Part shown: positions 1 to 8,021 of the stretch, in pieces
Position numbering within the stretch: position 1 is the first letter of the stretch
Layout: each line of letters begins with the position of its first letter
NCBI RefSeq assembly: GCF_017573465.1
Contig: NZ_JAGEPF010000001.1
Coordinates: 186,001-250,000, forward strand
Direction: 5' to 3'
From: Actinomadura violacea
Lineage (GTDB): Bacteria; Actinomycetota; Actinomycetes; Streptosporangiales; Streptosporangiaceae
DNA: 64,000 nucleotides
Notes under the pieces: generated by a model
Databases searched by the model: none
Told to the model about the DNA's origin: nothing
Seen by the model: the letters and a program-made list of their open reading frames with translations, nothing else
Program-made: the position numbers and the translations under genes

Positions 1-120
1 GTGCAGGGCGCGCAACGTGGCGGCGTCCGGTCGCGGAGCGCCGTCGTAGCCGATCCGCTCGAGGTAGGCGGGCAGGTCCAGCAGGTCGCTCTGCCAGCCG
101 TACCCGAGGTCCTCGGTCAT
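1..120 (-). CDS. Arylamine N-acetyltransferase, N-terminal 40 residues (partial)
   Basis: The gene starts at ATG 120 and runs off the left edge. The visible start contains DLPAYLERIGYDGAPRPDAA, then TLRALH, which matches the N-terminus of the NAT family, where an 'aYl.RIgydG......TL..lh' block begins helix 1. NATs are cytosolic acetyl-CoA:arylamine acetyltransferases with a Cys-His-Asp triad; the catalytic residues lie outside the window. Its ATG overlaps the TGA of the upstream SARP gene (ATGA) and is preceded by GGAAGGAG, so the two are translationally coupled in one operon. Family assignment rests on 40 residues only. Confidence 0.7.
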   Translation of the reverse strand, partial: MTEDLGYGWQSDLLDLPAYLERIGYDGAPRPDAATLRALH

Positions 121-3100
121 GGTGCTCCTTCCGTCGGCACGCGCGCGCGGCCGTGCTCGAACTCGCTCCTGAACAGGGCAACGCCGAGCGCCGCCGTGAT
201 CCTCCCGGCAGCTCGGTTGATATCACCCATTTCGGCCTCGGGGAGGGGTGCCCCGGCGGACGCGCGCAGCGCGGCGGCCTCGCCGAGGAGCCGGGCCGCC
301 TCGGCGTGCTCGGCGTCCTCGGTGTGCTGGCCCGCGAGGGAGCGCGCGCCCGCCACCCCTTCGAGCGCGAGCGCGACGGCGCGCGGGTCGCCGGTGGCGC
401 GGGCACCGGCGAGCCCGTCCAGCTGGAGGGCGAGGGCGGCCCCGGCGTCGCCGCGCAGTTCCGCGACGTAGCCGAGCTGGGCGTGCAGGAACGCGATCCC
501 GGCCGTCCCGCCGATGCCGCGCAGCCAGCCGAGCGGGGCGCGCAGGTGCCGCTCGGCGGCGCCGAGGTCGCCGCGCGCCCGCGCGACCAGCCCGAGCCCG
601 ACCTCGGCGAACTCCTCGGCGGACCGCGCGGCCTGCCGCGTGGCGATCTCCAGGGCGCGTTCATGCAGGTCGCGGGCCTCGTCGAGGGCGCCGGTCAGCA
701 GCGCGACGCGGCCGAGCCCGGACGTGCGGAACGACACCTCGGGCCACATCCCGAGATCTTCGGCGAGCCGCAGGCCCTCGCGGTGGTGGGCGGCGGCCGC
801 CGCGTAGTCGCCGGTGATCTCGGCGCGGCGGCTGAGCGCGTCGGTCGCCTCCAGCCGTCCCCAGGCGTCGCCCAGGGACGTGAAGAGGTCCATGCTCTCG
901 CCGCCGTCGCGTTCCATGGCCGCCAGGCCGCCGTGGACGATCGCGAACTTGGCGCGCGTCGCCAGCGCGGCGGCCGTGTACCAGGGATCGGCGCGCGCGC
1001 GGAACACCGCCAGGGCGTGCTCTACGCGCGACTGGTTCGCGCCGATGTCGCCGTACGCCCAGTGGGCGTGGCTGAGGAACCACTCAGCCCGCGCATAGGC
1101 GAACGAGTCCGTGTCCTTGTAGCGCTCAAGGGCGGTGACGCGCAGCCGCTCGGAATCGGTGGTCTCGCCCGCCAGCATGGTGAAACCCGCGAGCCACGTC
1201 TCGGCCTCGATGCGCCCCGGCTCCGCCGTAGCGGACGCCTCCAGCGCTTCCTTGAAGGCGCATTGCGCCTCGCTGAACCGTCCGCGCAGGTACCAGTACC
1301 AGCCCAGCGCGTTCGCCAGCGGGAGCCCCGCCCCGTGGTCGAGGGCGGCCAGCAGGTTCGCGCCCTCCTGGTCGAGCCGCTCCAGCCATGCGCACTGCTC
1401 AGGCCCGCGCAGTGCCTCGGCCGCCTGCTGCGCAAGGCCGGTGTAGTACCGGACATGGCTCCGCCGTAGCGCGGCCTCCTCGTCCGCCTCGCGCAGCCGT
1501 TCCAGCCCGTATGCGGCGACCGACTCCAGAAGGCGGTAGCGGCCGTCCCGCGCGCGCACAACGAGCGAGCGGTCCACGAGCCGCGCCAGCACCCCGGCGT
1601 CCGCGCCGCAGACCTCCTCCGCCGCCGCGAGGGTGCAGCCGCCCGCGTGGACGGCGAGGCGCCGCAGCACCGCCCGCTCCTCCTCACCGAGCAGGCCCCA
1701 GCTCCAGTCGATCACCGCGCGGAGCGTCCGCTGCCGCTCCGGGCCGCCGCGCCGGCCGCCCGCCAGCACCCGGAACCGGTCGTCCAGCCGCGCCGCCAGC
1801 TCCCGCACCCCGAAAGCCCGGACGCGCGTCGCCGCCAGCTCCAGCGCGAGCGGGACGCCGTCCAGCCGCCGACAGACCGAGGCGACCCACGGCGCGGACG
1901 CCGCGTCCAGTGCGAAGTCCGGGTCCGCCGCCGACGCCCGCGCCGCGAACAGCCGGACGGCGCCGGACTCCAGCAGCGCGTCCGGCGCGCTCTCCCGGCC
2001 GGGCAGGTCCAGCGGCGGGACGATCAGCAGCCGCTCGCCCGGCAGGCCGAGCGGCTCGCGCGACGTCGCGAGGACGCGCAGGCCGGGCGCGGCGGCGAGC
2101 AGCCGCCCGGCCAGCTCCGCGACCTGCTCCACCACGTGCTCGCAGTTGTCCAGGACGAGCAGCGCCCGCCGCCCGCGCAGCGCCTCGCCGACGCGCTCGA
2201 CGGCGCCGGAGGGCCCGCCGGAGCCGTCCGGCGCGGCCTCGTCGCGCAGCCCGAGGACGTGCCCGATCCGCCGGGCGACCTCGGCGGACGTCGCCGGGCG
2301 GCCCGCCGCCAGCTCGACGAACCAGACGCCGCCGGGATGGACGGCGGCGGACCGGGCCGCCGTCTCCAGCGCCAGCCGCGTCTTCCCGACGCCTCCGGTC
2401 CCGGTGAGCGTCACCAGGCGGTGCGCGGCCAGCAGCGCGCGGGCCTGCTCGACCTCGCGTCCGCGGCCGATCAGCTCACCGAGCGCGGCGGGCAGCCGCG
2501 GTGCCGTGCGCGGGGTCTCGGTCTCGGCCGGGCCCTGCTCCAGCATCGACTGGTAGAGGCCGGTCAGCTCGGGGCCGGGCTCGACGCCGAGTTCGGCGGC
2601 GAGCCGTTCCCGCAGGTCGTGGTAGCCGGCGAGCGCCTCGCCCTGCCGTCCGGCACGGTAGAGGGCACGTAGGTGCGCGGCGCGCAGCCGCTCCCGGAGC
2701 GGGTGCTCCGCGACCGCGGCGGCCAGCTCGGCGGCGACCGCCGCGTGCTCGCCCAGTTCGATCCGCGCCTCGGCGTGCTCTTCGAGCGCGGCAAGCCGGC
2801 GCTCCTCCAGCCCGGCCGCCACGGCCTCGGCGAACGGGGCCGCGGCGGACGGCACCTCGGTGAATCCGGCGAACGCCGGCCCGCGCCACAGCGCCAGCGC
2901 GGCGCCCAGCAGGTGCGCCTTGGCCACGGGATCAGCGGCCTGACCCGCCCGGACGAGCAGCGCCGCGAACTCGCCCGCGTCCACGGCGTCCGGCGGCACG
3001 TCGAGCGCGTACCCGGGCGGGCGCGCGACGACCAGCGCCCGCCCGCCGGGTTCGGCGTCCTCCAGGACGCGGCGCAGCTGCGAGATCCGGGCTTGGAGCG

Positions 3101-3284
3101 TTCCGACCGGGTTGCGGGGCGGCCGGTCGCCCCACAGCGCGTCGATCAGCCGGTCCACCGGGACGGGCCGTCCCGGCTCCACGAGCAGCGCGGCGAGCAG
3201 CGTCCGGACCTTGGCCTCGGGCACGCGGACCGGCGTCCCGCCGGACGTCCACCCCGTAAGCGGGCCAAGCACCCCAAAACGCAT
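117..3284 (-). CDS. AfsR/SARP-type transcriptional regulator (BTAD + NB-ARC + TPR)
   Basis: This is a protein of about 1,055 residues with the layout of large SARP regulators. An OmpR-like winged helix covers residues 1-95 (starting MRFGVLGPL), a bacterial transcriptional activation domain runs to about 245, and an NB-ARC/STAND ATPase follows. The P-loop GTGGVGKT is at 295-302 and the Walker B-like LLVLDN is about 100 residues later. A long alpha-helical, TPR-like C-terminal half completes it. ATG 3284 is chosen because the winged helix begins there; an upstream in-frame extension adds 25 unrelated residues. The Shine-Dalgarno is weak, so the message may be leaderless. It is operonic with the NAT gene and divergent from the imine-reductase-like gene 98 bp away, the likely local target. 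Confidence 0.9.
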   Translation of the reverse strand: MRFGVLGPLTGWTSGGTPVRVPEAKVRTLLAALLVEPGRPVPVDRLIDALWGDRPPRNPVGTLQARISQLRRVLEDAEPGGRALVVARPPGYALDVPPDAVDAGEFAALLVRAGQAADPVAKAHLLGAALALWRGPAFAGFTEVPSAAAPFAEAVAAGLEERRLAALEEHAEARIELGEHAAVAAELAAAVAEHPLRERLRAAHLRALYRAGRQGEALAGYHDLRERLAAELGVEPGPELTGLYQSMLEQGPAETETPRTAPRLPAALGELIGRGREVEQARALLAAHRLVTLTGTGGVGKTRLALETAARSAAVHPGGVWFVELAAGRPATSAEVARRIGHVLGLRDEAAPDGSGGPSGAVERVGEALRGRRALLVLDNCEHVVEQVAELAGRLLAAAPGLRVLATSREPLGLPGERLLIVPPLDLPGRESAPDALLESGAVRLFAARASAADPDFALDAASAPWVASVCRRLDGVPLALELAATRVRAFGVRELAARLDDRFRVLAGGRRGGPERQRTLRAVIDWSWGLLGEEERAVLRRLAVHAGGCTLAAAEEVCGADAGVLARLVDRSLVVRARDGRYRLLESVAAYGLERLREADEEAALRRSHVRYYTGLAQQAAEALRGPEQCAWLERLDQEGANLLAALDHGAGLPLANALGWYWYLRGRFSEAQCAFKEALEASATAEPGRIEAETWLAGFTMLAGETTDSERLRVTALERYKDTDSFAYARAEWFLSHAHWAYGDIGANQSRVEHALAVFRARADPWYTAAALATRAKFAIVHGGLAAMERDGGESMDLFTSLGDAWGRLEATDALSRRAEITGDYAAAAAHHREGLRLAEDLGMWPEVSFRTSGLGRVALLTGALDEARDLHERALEIATRQAARSAEEFAEVGLGLVARARGDLGAAERHLRAPLGWLRGIGGTAGIAFLHAQLGYVAELRGDAGAALALQLDGLAGARATGDPRAVALALEGVAGARSLAGQHTEDAEHAEAARLLGEAAALRASAGAPLPEAEMGDINRAAGRITAALGVALFRSEFEHGRARVPTEGAP

Positions 3285-3382
3285 ACCGCCAGCGTAACGA
3301 GCGCTACTGACGGACCCGTGGCCGTTCCGTAGCGCCCGAAGCCACCTTGGAGGCCGCACAACAACGCTCTAAGGAGATCCAC

Positions 3383-4273
3383 ATGACATCGCCGGTCACC
3401 GTCATCGGCCTAGGCCCCATGGGCGCGACCATGGCGCGGACGTTCCTCGCCAACGGGCACCCGACCACGGTGTGGAACCGCACCGCGTCCAAGGCCGCCC
3501 CTCTGGTCGAACAGGGCGCGACCCTCGCCGCCACCATGGCCGACGCGCTCGCAGCGTCCGAACTGGTCGTCATCAGCCAGACCGACTACCAGGCCATGTA
3601 CGACTCCATCGGCGACGCCGACGTCAAGGGCCGCGTCCTGGTCAACCTCAGCTCCGGCAGCCCCGACGAGCTGCGCCGCGCCGGCGACTGGGCCCGCGAC
3701 CACGGCGCCGACCTGCTGACCGGCGGCGTGATGGTGCCCCCGCCCGGCATCGGCCAGCCCGGCTCGTACGTCTTCTACAGCGGGCCCGAGGCGGTCCTCG
3801 ACCGGCACCGCGCCACCCTCGCCGGGCTGGGCGACACCACCTTCGTCGGCACCGACCCGGGCTTGTCGATGCTCTACTACCAGTCGCAGCTGTACCTGTT
3901 CTGGTCCACGCTCGTCTCGTACATGCACGCGGTGGCGCTGCTCGGCACCGCCGGGGTGTCCGCGCAGCAGTTCCGGCCGTTCGCGTCCGGGACGCTGGAG
4001 GCCCTGACCGGCGACGGCCCGATGGGCTTCCTGCGCATCCTCACCGAGGAGATCGACGCGGGCACCTTCCCGGGCGGCGCCAACAGCCTGCGCATGCAGG
4101 CCGTGGGCGCCGACCACGTCGTCGAGGCGAGCCGCGAGGCGGGCATCGACGACGCCGGGCCGCTCGCCCTGCGCGACCTGTTCCGGCGCGCCGTCGACGC
4201 CGGGCACGGCGCCGACGGCCTGTCCAGCGTCATCGACGCGATCCGCCGTCCGCGGCGAGAGGGAGGCACATGA
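3383..4273 (+). CDS. Imine reductase-like NAD(P)-dependent oxidoreductase
   Basis: This 296-residue protein has a Rossmann domain with the nucleotide-binding signature GLGPMG at 9-14 and an all-helical C-terminal domain. It belongs to the 6-phosphogluconate/beta-hydroxyacid dehydrogenase superfamily. The segment GGVMVPPPGIG (about 114-124) is typical of imine reductases and reductive aminases. The lysine that beta-hydroxyacid dehydrogenases use for catalysis is absent; that region reads LSMLYYQSQLY. I therefore infer NADPH-dependent C=N reduction, substrate unknown. The start at 3383 has AAGGAG 7 nt upstream. The gene is divergent from the SARP regulator, and its last 44 bp overlap the 3' end of the convergent sensor kinase gene. 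Confidence 0.8.
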   Translation: MTSPVTVIGLGPMGATMARTFLANGHPTTVWNRTASKAAPLVEQGATLAATMADALAASELVVISQTDYQAMYDSIGDADVKGRVLVNLSSGSPDELRRAGDWARDHGADLLTGGVMVPPPGIGQPGSYVFYSGPEAVLDRHRATLAGLGDTTFVGTDPGLSMLYYQSQLYLFWSTLVSYMHAVALLGTAGVSAQQFRPFASGTLEALTGDGPMGFLRILTEEIDAGTFPGGANSLRMQAVGADHVVEASREAGIDDAGPLALRDLFRRAVDAGHGADGLSSVIDAIRRPRREGGT

Positions 4274-5630
4274 CGAACCGCGCGCCGCGGTCGCTGTCGG
4301 CGATGGTGAGGGAGCCGCCGTAGATCTCGGCGATCTCGCGGGCGATCGGCAGCCCGAGGCCCGTCCCCTGCGGGTCGCGCTCGCGCGACTCGCTGAGCCG
4401 GGCGAACCGCTCGAAGACGCGTTCGCGCTGGTCGGGGGCGATGCCATGGCCGTCGTCCTCGACCGAGAGCAGCGCCATCGCGCCGTCGCGCCGGACCGTC
4501 ACCTCGACGTTCGACTCGGCGTGCCGCTCGGCGTTGCTCAGCAGGTTGCCGAGCACCCGCGCGATCCGCACCGGGTTCGCCCGGACGACGACGCCGGGCT
4601 CCAGCCGGGCCGTGATCCGCACGCCGTCGCCGCGCCGGTCCACCTCGCGGCGGGCCGTCTCGGCGAGGTCGACCGGCTCCACCGGCTGCGGCACCCGCGA
4701 GTCCAGCCGGGACAGCTCCAGCAGGTCGATCACGATGTCGTTGAGCCGCTCGGCGTCGCGCAGCGCCGAGTCGATCAGCGGCCGGGTCTCCTCGTCCACC
4801 TCGTCCAGCGCCATCTCCAGCTGCAGATGGAGGCCGGCGATCGGGTTGCGCAGGTCGTGCGAGGCGTCGGAGACGAACCGGCGCTCCCGGTCGGTCGCCT
4901 CCTCCAGCCGCTCCAGCGTCGCGTTGACGGTCTCGCCCAGCGCCTGGATCTCGCCGTGCGTGCGCGGGACGAACACGCGCTGCCGCAGGTCGCGGGCGTC
5001 GAGGTCGGCGAGCTCGGCGCGGATCCGGTCGATCGGCGCGAAGGCGCGGCCGATCGTGTGCCACGTCCACCAGGTGACGAGCGACAGCAGCGCCAGCAGG
5101 AGGAACGCGAGCGTCAGCGGCAGCCCCCACACGTTCAGCAGGCTCGGCAGCGGCTCGGCCGCGACGACCATCACGCCCGCCCCCCACGGCGACGTGCGCA
5201 TCCGCAGGCCGAAGACCCACGCGCAGCCGGGGATGGAGCGGGGGCAGGTGCGGTGGTCGACGAGCAGGTCCCCGCTGGACAGGCCCGCGGACGCGAACGG
5301 CGGCTTGCCGCGGGCCTGCGGCGTCGCCGCGAGCACCCGCGTGCCGTCCGCGCTGACGATCTGCGCCATGCCGGACTCGCCGGGCCGGGTGCTCAACCGC
5401 CCGGTGATCCGGCCCTGGACGATGTCGAACGCGATCCGCTCCGCGGTGCGCTCGGCCTTGGCCGCCTGGCCGGACTCCAGCCAGTCGCGGACGAGGAGCA
5501 TGCCGAGCACGAGGATCACGGTCAGGAACAGCGCCGTGACCGCGACGGTGATGACCGTCGCGCGCCCGCGCACGGACACGAGCAGCCGGTCGCGCCAGTA
5601 GCGCGCGCGTTCGCCCCTCGCCTGCGTCAC
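4230..5630 (-). CDS. Membrane sensor histidine kinase (orphan)
   Basis: A 466-residue two-component sensor. TM1 is at about 24-47, followed by an extracytoplasmic region of about 115 residues and TM2 at about 167-188. A HAMP domain, a HisKA dimerisation domain with phospho-acceptor His258 (VSDASHDLRNP) and a HATPase_c domain follow; the last has the N-box NLLSNAERH, G1 DDGHG and G2 GTGLGL. No response regulator lies beside it: the upstream neighbour is a divergent padR gene and the downstream one converges. The start is uncertain. GTG 5630 has GGGGGA 6-7 nt upstream and places the membrane segment sensibly. The sensory region contains two cysteines (CP, GCAW) that could form a disulfide. Confidence 0.88.
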   Translation of the reverse strand: MTQARGERARYWRDRLLVSVRGRATVITVAVTALFLTVILVLGMLLVRDWLESGQAAKAERTAERIAFDIVQGRITGRLSTRPGESGMAQIVSADGTRVLAATPQARGKPPFASAGLSSGDLLVDHRTCPRSIPGCAWVFGLRMRTSPWGAGVMVVAAEPLPSLLNVWGLPLTLAFLLLALLSLVTWWTWHTIGRAFAPIDRIRAELADLDARDLRQRVFVPRTHGEIQALGETVNATLERLEEATDRERRFVSDASHDLRNPIAGLHLQLEMALDEVDEETRPLIDSALRDAERLNDIVIDLLELSRLDSRVPQPVEPVDLAETARREVDRRGDGVRITARLEPGVVVRANPVRIARVLGNLLSNAERHAESNVEVTVRRDGAMALLSVEDDGHGIAPDQRERVFERFARLSESRERDPQGTGLGLPIAREIAEIYGGSLTIADSDRGARFVMCLPLAADGGSRR

Positions 5631-5714
5631 AGCCGTCCCCCGGATCGTCACGCCGTGTGATGGATCGCTACCAAGCGTACGGGGCGGCAAACCCAAGCCG
5701 TGGATGCGGCGATC

Positions 5715-5746
5715 TTGTCATAGTCAGATCATCGGTATATAAAGAT
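5715..5746 (+). promoter_or_regulatory. Promoter and putative PadR operator for padR operon
   Basis: TTGTCA at 5715-5720 and TATAAA at 5738-5743 are separated by 17 bp, close to the sigma-70 consensus. The predicted transcription start, 7 nt past the -10, is 5750, which is the A of the padR ATG, and no Shine-Dalgarno precedes it. The -10 lies inside an imperfect palindrome, ATCnnTATATAnnGAT (5731-5746), of the size and AT content expected of a PadR operator. Binding there would block RNA polymerase, giving autorepression. Hexamers and symmetry are seen directly; autoregulation is inferred. Confidence 0.72.
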
Positions 5747-5749
5747 CGC

Positions 5750-6127
5750 ATGAGCAAGCCGATGCAGGAACCGACGTTCCTGATCCTCACCGCCCTGGCG
5801 GACGGCGCGCAGCACGGCTACGGGATCATCGCCGACGTCGAGCGGATCTCCGACGGACGCACCCGGCTGCGCGCCGGCACCCTCTACGCCGCGCTCGACC
5901 GGCTCCAGTCCGAGCACCTCATCGCGCCCGACCGCGAAGAGGTCGTCGACGGCCGGCTGCGCCGCTACTACCGGCTCACCGACGACGGCGCCGCCGCCCT
6001 CGCCGCCGAGGTCGAGGCGCTGCGCCGGCGCACCGAGGCCGCCGCCCGCCGCCTCGCCGCCTTCCGCCTCCCCGGCGGCGGCACCGCCCCGGCCTTCGTC
6101 GCCCTCTCCCCGAGGGGGCTCCGTTGA
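5750..6127 (+). CDS. PadR family transcriptional regulator
   Basis: A 125-residue winged-helix protein. The PadR core is clear: LTALADGAQHGYGI (helix 1-2), DGRTRLRAGTLYAALDRL (recognition helix region) and the wing GRLRRYYRLTDDG, followed by a helix for dimerisation. PadR proteins usually repress a neighbouring transporter or membrane-protein gene and are released by a ligand. The ATG at 5750 coincides with the predicted transcription start, so translation is probably leaderless. Its TGA overlaps the TTG of the next gene (TTGA), which makes the two an operon. The palindrome over the promoter suggests autoregulation. Confidence 0.92.
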   Translation: MSKPMQEPTFLILTALADGAQHGYGIIADVERISDGRTRLRAGTLYAALDRLQSEHLIAPDREEVVDGRLRRYYRLTDDGAAALAAEVEALRRRTEAAARRLAAFRLPGGGTAPAFVALSPRGLR

Positions 6128-7161
6128 GCACGCTCGAAGACCGCTACCGGCGCCTGCTGGCCCTGTACCCGGCCGCCCACCGCGAGGCCCACGGCCCGGA
6201 GATGCTGAGCGTCCTGATGTCCACGGCGCGGCCCGGCCGGAACCGCCCGTCGCCCGCCGAAACCGCCGACCTGGTCCTCGGCGCCGCCCGGATCCGGCGC
6301 CGCCACGCGACCTCCGGCATCAGCGCCTCACCCTGGACCGACGCCCTCGCCATCACCGGCTTCCTCGCGACGCTCCTCCTCCTCGCCGAAGCCGCGCGGT
6401 TCGTCGTGAACATCCCGCAGCTCGCGCAGCTCTCGGCGGACCGCGGCCCGATGCTCGAATACGGGCTGGTCTACGACTTCGGCACCGGCCCGTACTGGCT
6501 CGCATGGACCGCCATCGCCGTGCTCGCCTGGCGCGGCCTGCGCCGGCCCGCCACCGTCGCCGCCTGCGCGGTCACCGCCGTCCACACCGTCCTCGCCGTC
6601 TACGGGACGGCCCTCCCGCACGACCCGGGCGCGTCCGTCGGCGCGTCCCTGGCCGGCCCCCCGCTGCCGCTCGCGCTGCTGGCCACCGCGTCCCTGCTCG
6701 CCTCACCCGGCCCCCGGCACGGCGCCCGCCTGCTCGGCCGCGCGCGCATCACCGCGGCGGCGGCGCTGGCGGGAATCCTGGTCGCGCTCACCTCGCTGCC
6801 CCTCTTCACGCTCGCCTTCCAGGGAGACCTGGGAAGCCCCTATGCCCACCCCGGCAGGATCTCCGCGTTCCCGCAGATCTGGAACGCGCTGGGGTTCGCC
6901 GCCGTGATCGCGTCGGCCGTCCTCGCCGCCGTCGCCCTCGCGCGCACCCGCGAAGGCCGCCGCGCCTTCGCCCTGGTGGCCCCCAACGTCGCGCCCTTCG
7001 TCATGCCGTTCACGATCTTCAGCACGTCGGCCGGGGACGCCGTGACCCTGCCGAACCTGCTGGCCAAGTGCCTGATCGGCTTCGCGGTCACGATGCTCTG
7101 CGTCCGCCTCGCCGAACTGCCGTCCAGGAACCGGACGGCCCGCGAGCGCACCGCCGCCTGA
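6124..7161 (+). CDS. Multi-pass membrane protein co-transcribed with padR
   Basis: A 345-residue integral membrane protein of unknown function. The soluble N-terminus LEDRYRRLLALYPAAHREAHG is followed by about seven hydrophobic segments, near residues 75-95, 120-140, 145-165, 180-200, 210-235, 255-275 and 310-330. Proteins starting with this 'YRRLLalYPa.hR' block are common directly downstream of padR genes in actinomycetes, so this is a recognisable but uncharacterised family. The start is TTG 6124, overlapping the padR stop codon, so translation is coupled. I infer that it is the target of the PadR regulator. No transporter signature is seen. Confidence 0.82.
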   Translation: MSTLEDRYRRLLALYPAAHREAHGPEMLSVLMSTARPGRNRPSPAETADLVLGAARIRRRHATSGISASPWTDALAITGFLATLLLLAEAARFVVNIPQLAQLSADRGPMLEYGLVYDFGTGPYWLAWTAIAVLAWRGLRRPATVAACAVTAVHTVLAVYGTALPHDPGASVGASLAGPPLPLALLATASLLASPGPRHGARLLGRARITAAAALAGILVALTSLPLFTLAFQGDLGSPYAHPGRISAFPQIWNALGFAAVIASAVLAAVALARTREGRRAFALVAPNVAPFVMPFTIFSTSAGDAVTLPNLLAKCLIGFAVTMLCVRLAELPSRNRTARERTAA

Positions 7162-7201
7162 ACGGCCCGCGAGCGGTCCGCGCGGTGAGAGGATCTTGGG
7201 C

Positions 7202-7999
7202 GTGAAGTTCGATGACCCCGGCACCGTGCTCCCCACGTGCGTTGAACGGCTCGGCGAGACGGCGGGCAGGCAGTTCGCGGGAATGGCCCGCCGCGGATTC
7301 CACCTCCAGCGTCCCTCGGACGGCGCCGGGGCCACCGGCCGCTGCCGGCTCGGCGGCCCCGCGCTGCTCGATCCGGGCACGTCCTGGCCCGAGACCGGCG
7401 GCTACCCGTACTCGCTGTTCGCGGTGCTCGACACCGACGCCCTCGCCGCCTGGCTCGGAGCGGAACTGCCCATCCGGCCGGGCCTGCTCAACTTCTTCTA
7501 CTTCGACCCCGACGTGCCGTACGAGGTGTACAGGGAACTGGACTTCGCGCAGGGAACGGGCCTCGTGATCCCCGCCGACCCGGCGCGCGCCGTCGAAATG
7601 CAAGCGCCCGCACCGGCCCGGAGCTTCCCCTCCACGCCCGTCCACGCCGCCGAGACGGTCATGCTGCCGGACTGCTGGGACGTCGAGGACGGCGACATCG
7701 ACTACGACAGGGACGCGCACTGGGGAGCGACATCCGTGCTCCTCGACCGGATGGACGGCCTCGACGGCAACACCACGAACCTCCACTGCGCCTTCGGCTG
7801 GCCCGACACCTCGTACGCGGTCCAGGTGATCGAACGCGACGCCGACGGGCTCCCCGACGTCCACCTGCTCCAGATCCCGGAGGATGAGGAACTCGGCGTG
7901 AACTGGGGCGAGGGCGGAACGGTGTACTTCACGATCCCCGCGAAGGCGTTCGCGCAAGGCGACTTCACCCAGGCCGACACCCAAGGCCACTGCTGCTGA
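7202..7999 (+). CDS. DUF1963 (YwqG-like) family protein
   Basis: This 265-residue soluble protein resembles the DUF1963/YwqG family, whose members often sit near housekeeping or defence genes and have no defined activity. Diagnostic features are the early RLGGPALLDPGTSWPETGG block (about 50-70), where the family has 'lGG.P.lp.g..WP...g.pl.f', followed by alternating beta-strands and a C-terminal FTIPAKAFAQGDFT stretch. GTG 7202 is preferred over the upstream TTG because GAGAGGA lies 8-9 nt before it. The protein ends in HCC. No signal peptide or membrane segment is seen. The gene sits alone, 22 bp from the convergent lipoprotein gene. Confidence 0.72.
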   Translation: MKFDDPGTVLPTCVERLGETAGRQFAGMARRGFHLQRPSDGAGATGRCRLGGPALLDPGTSWPETGGYPYSLFAVLDTDALAAWLGAELPIRPGLLNFFYFDPDVPYEVYRELDFAQGTGLVIPADPARAVEMQAPAPARSFPSTPVHAAETVMLPDCWDVEDGDIDYDRDAHWGATSVLLDRMDGLDGNTTNLHCAFGWPDTSYAVQVIERDADGLPDVHLLQIPEDEELGVNWGEGGTVYFTIPAKAFAQGDFTQADTQGHCC

Positions 8000-8021
8000 C
8001 CCGCCCGCGCGGACGGCTCTC

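Noticed and set aside
1388-2407. Long frames antisense to the first SARP gene (and similar ones opposite the second SARP, ClpC and ABC genes)
   Set aside because: They are Arg/Pro/Ala-rich shadows caused by extreme third-position GC bias; the sense proteins have clear domains.
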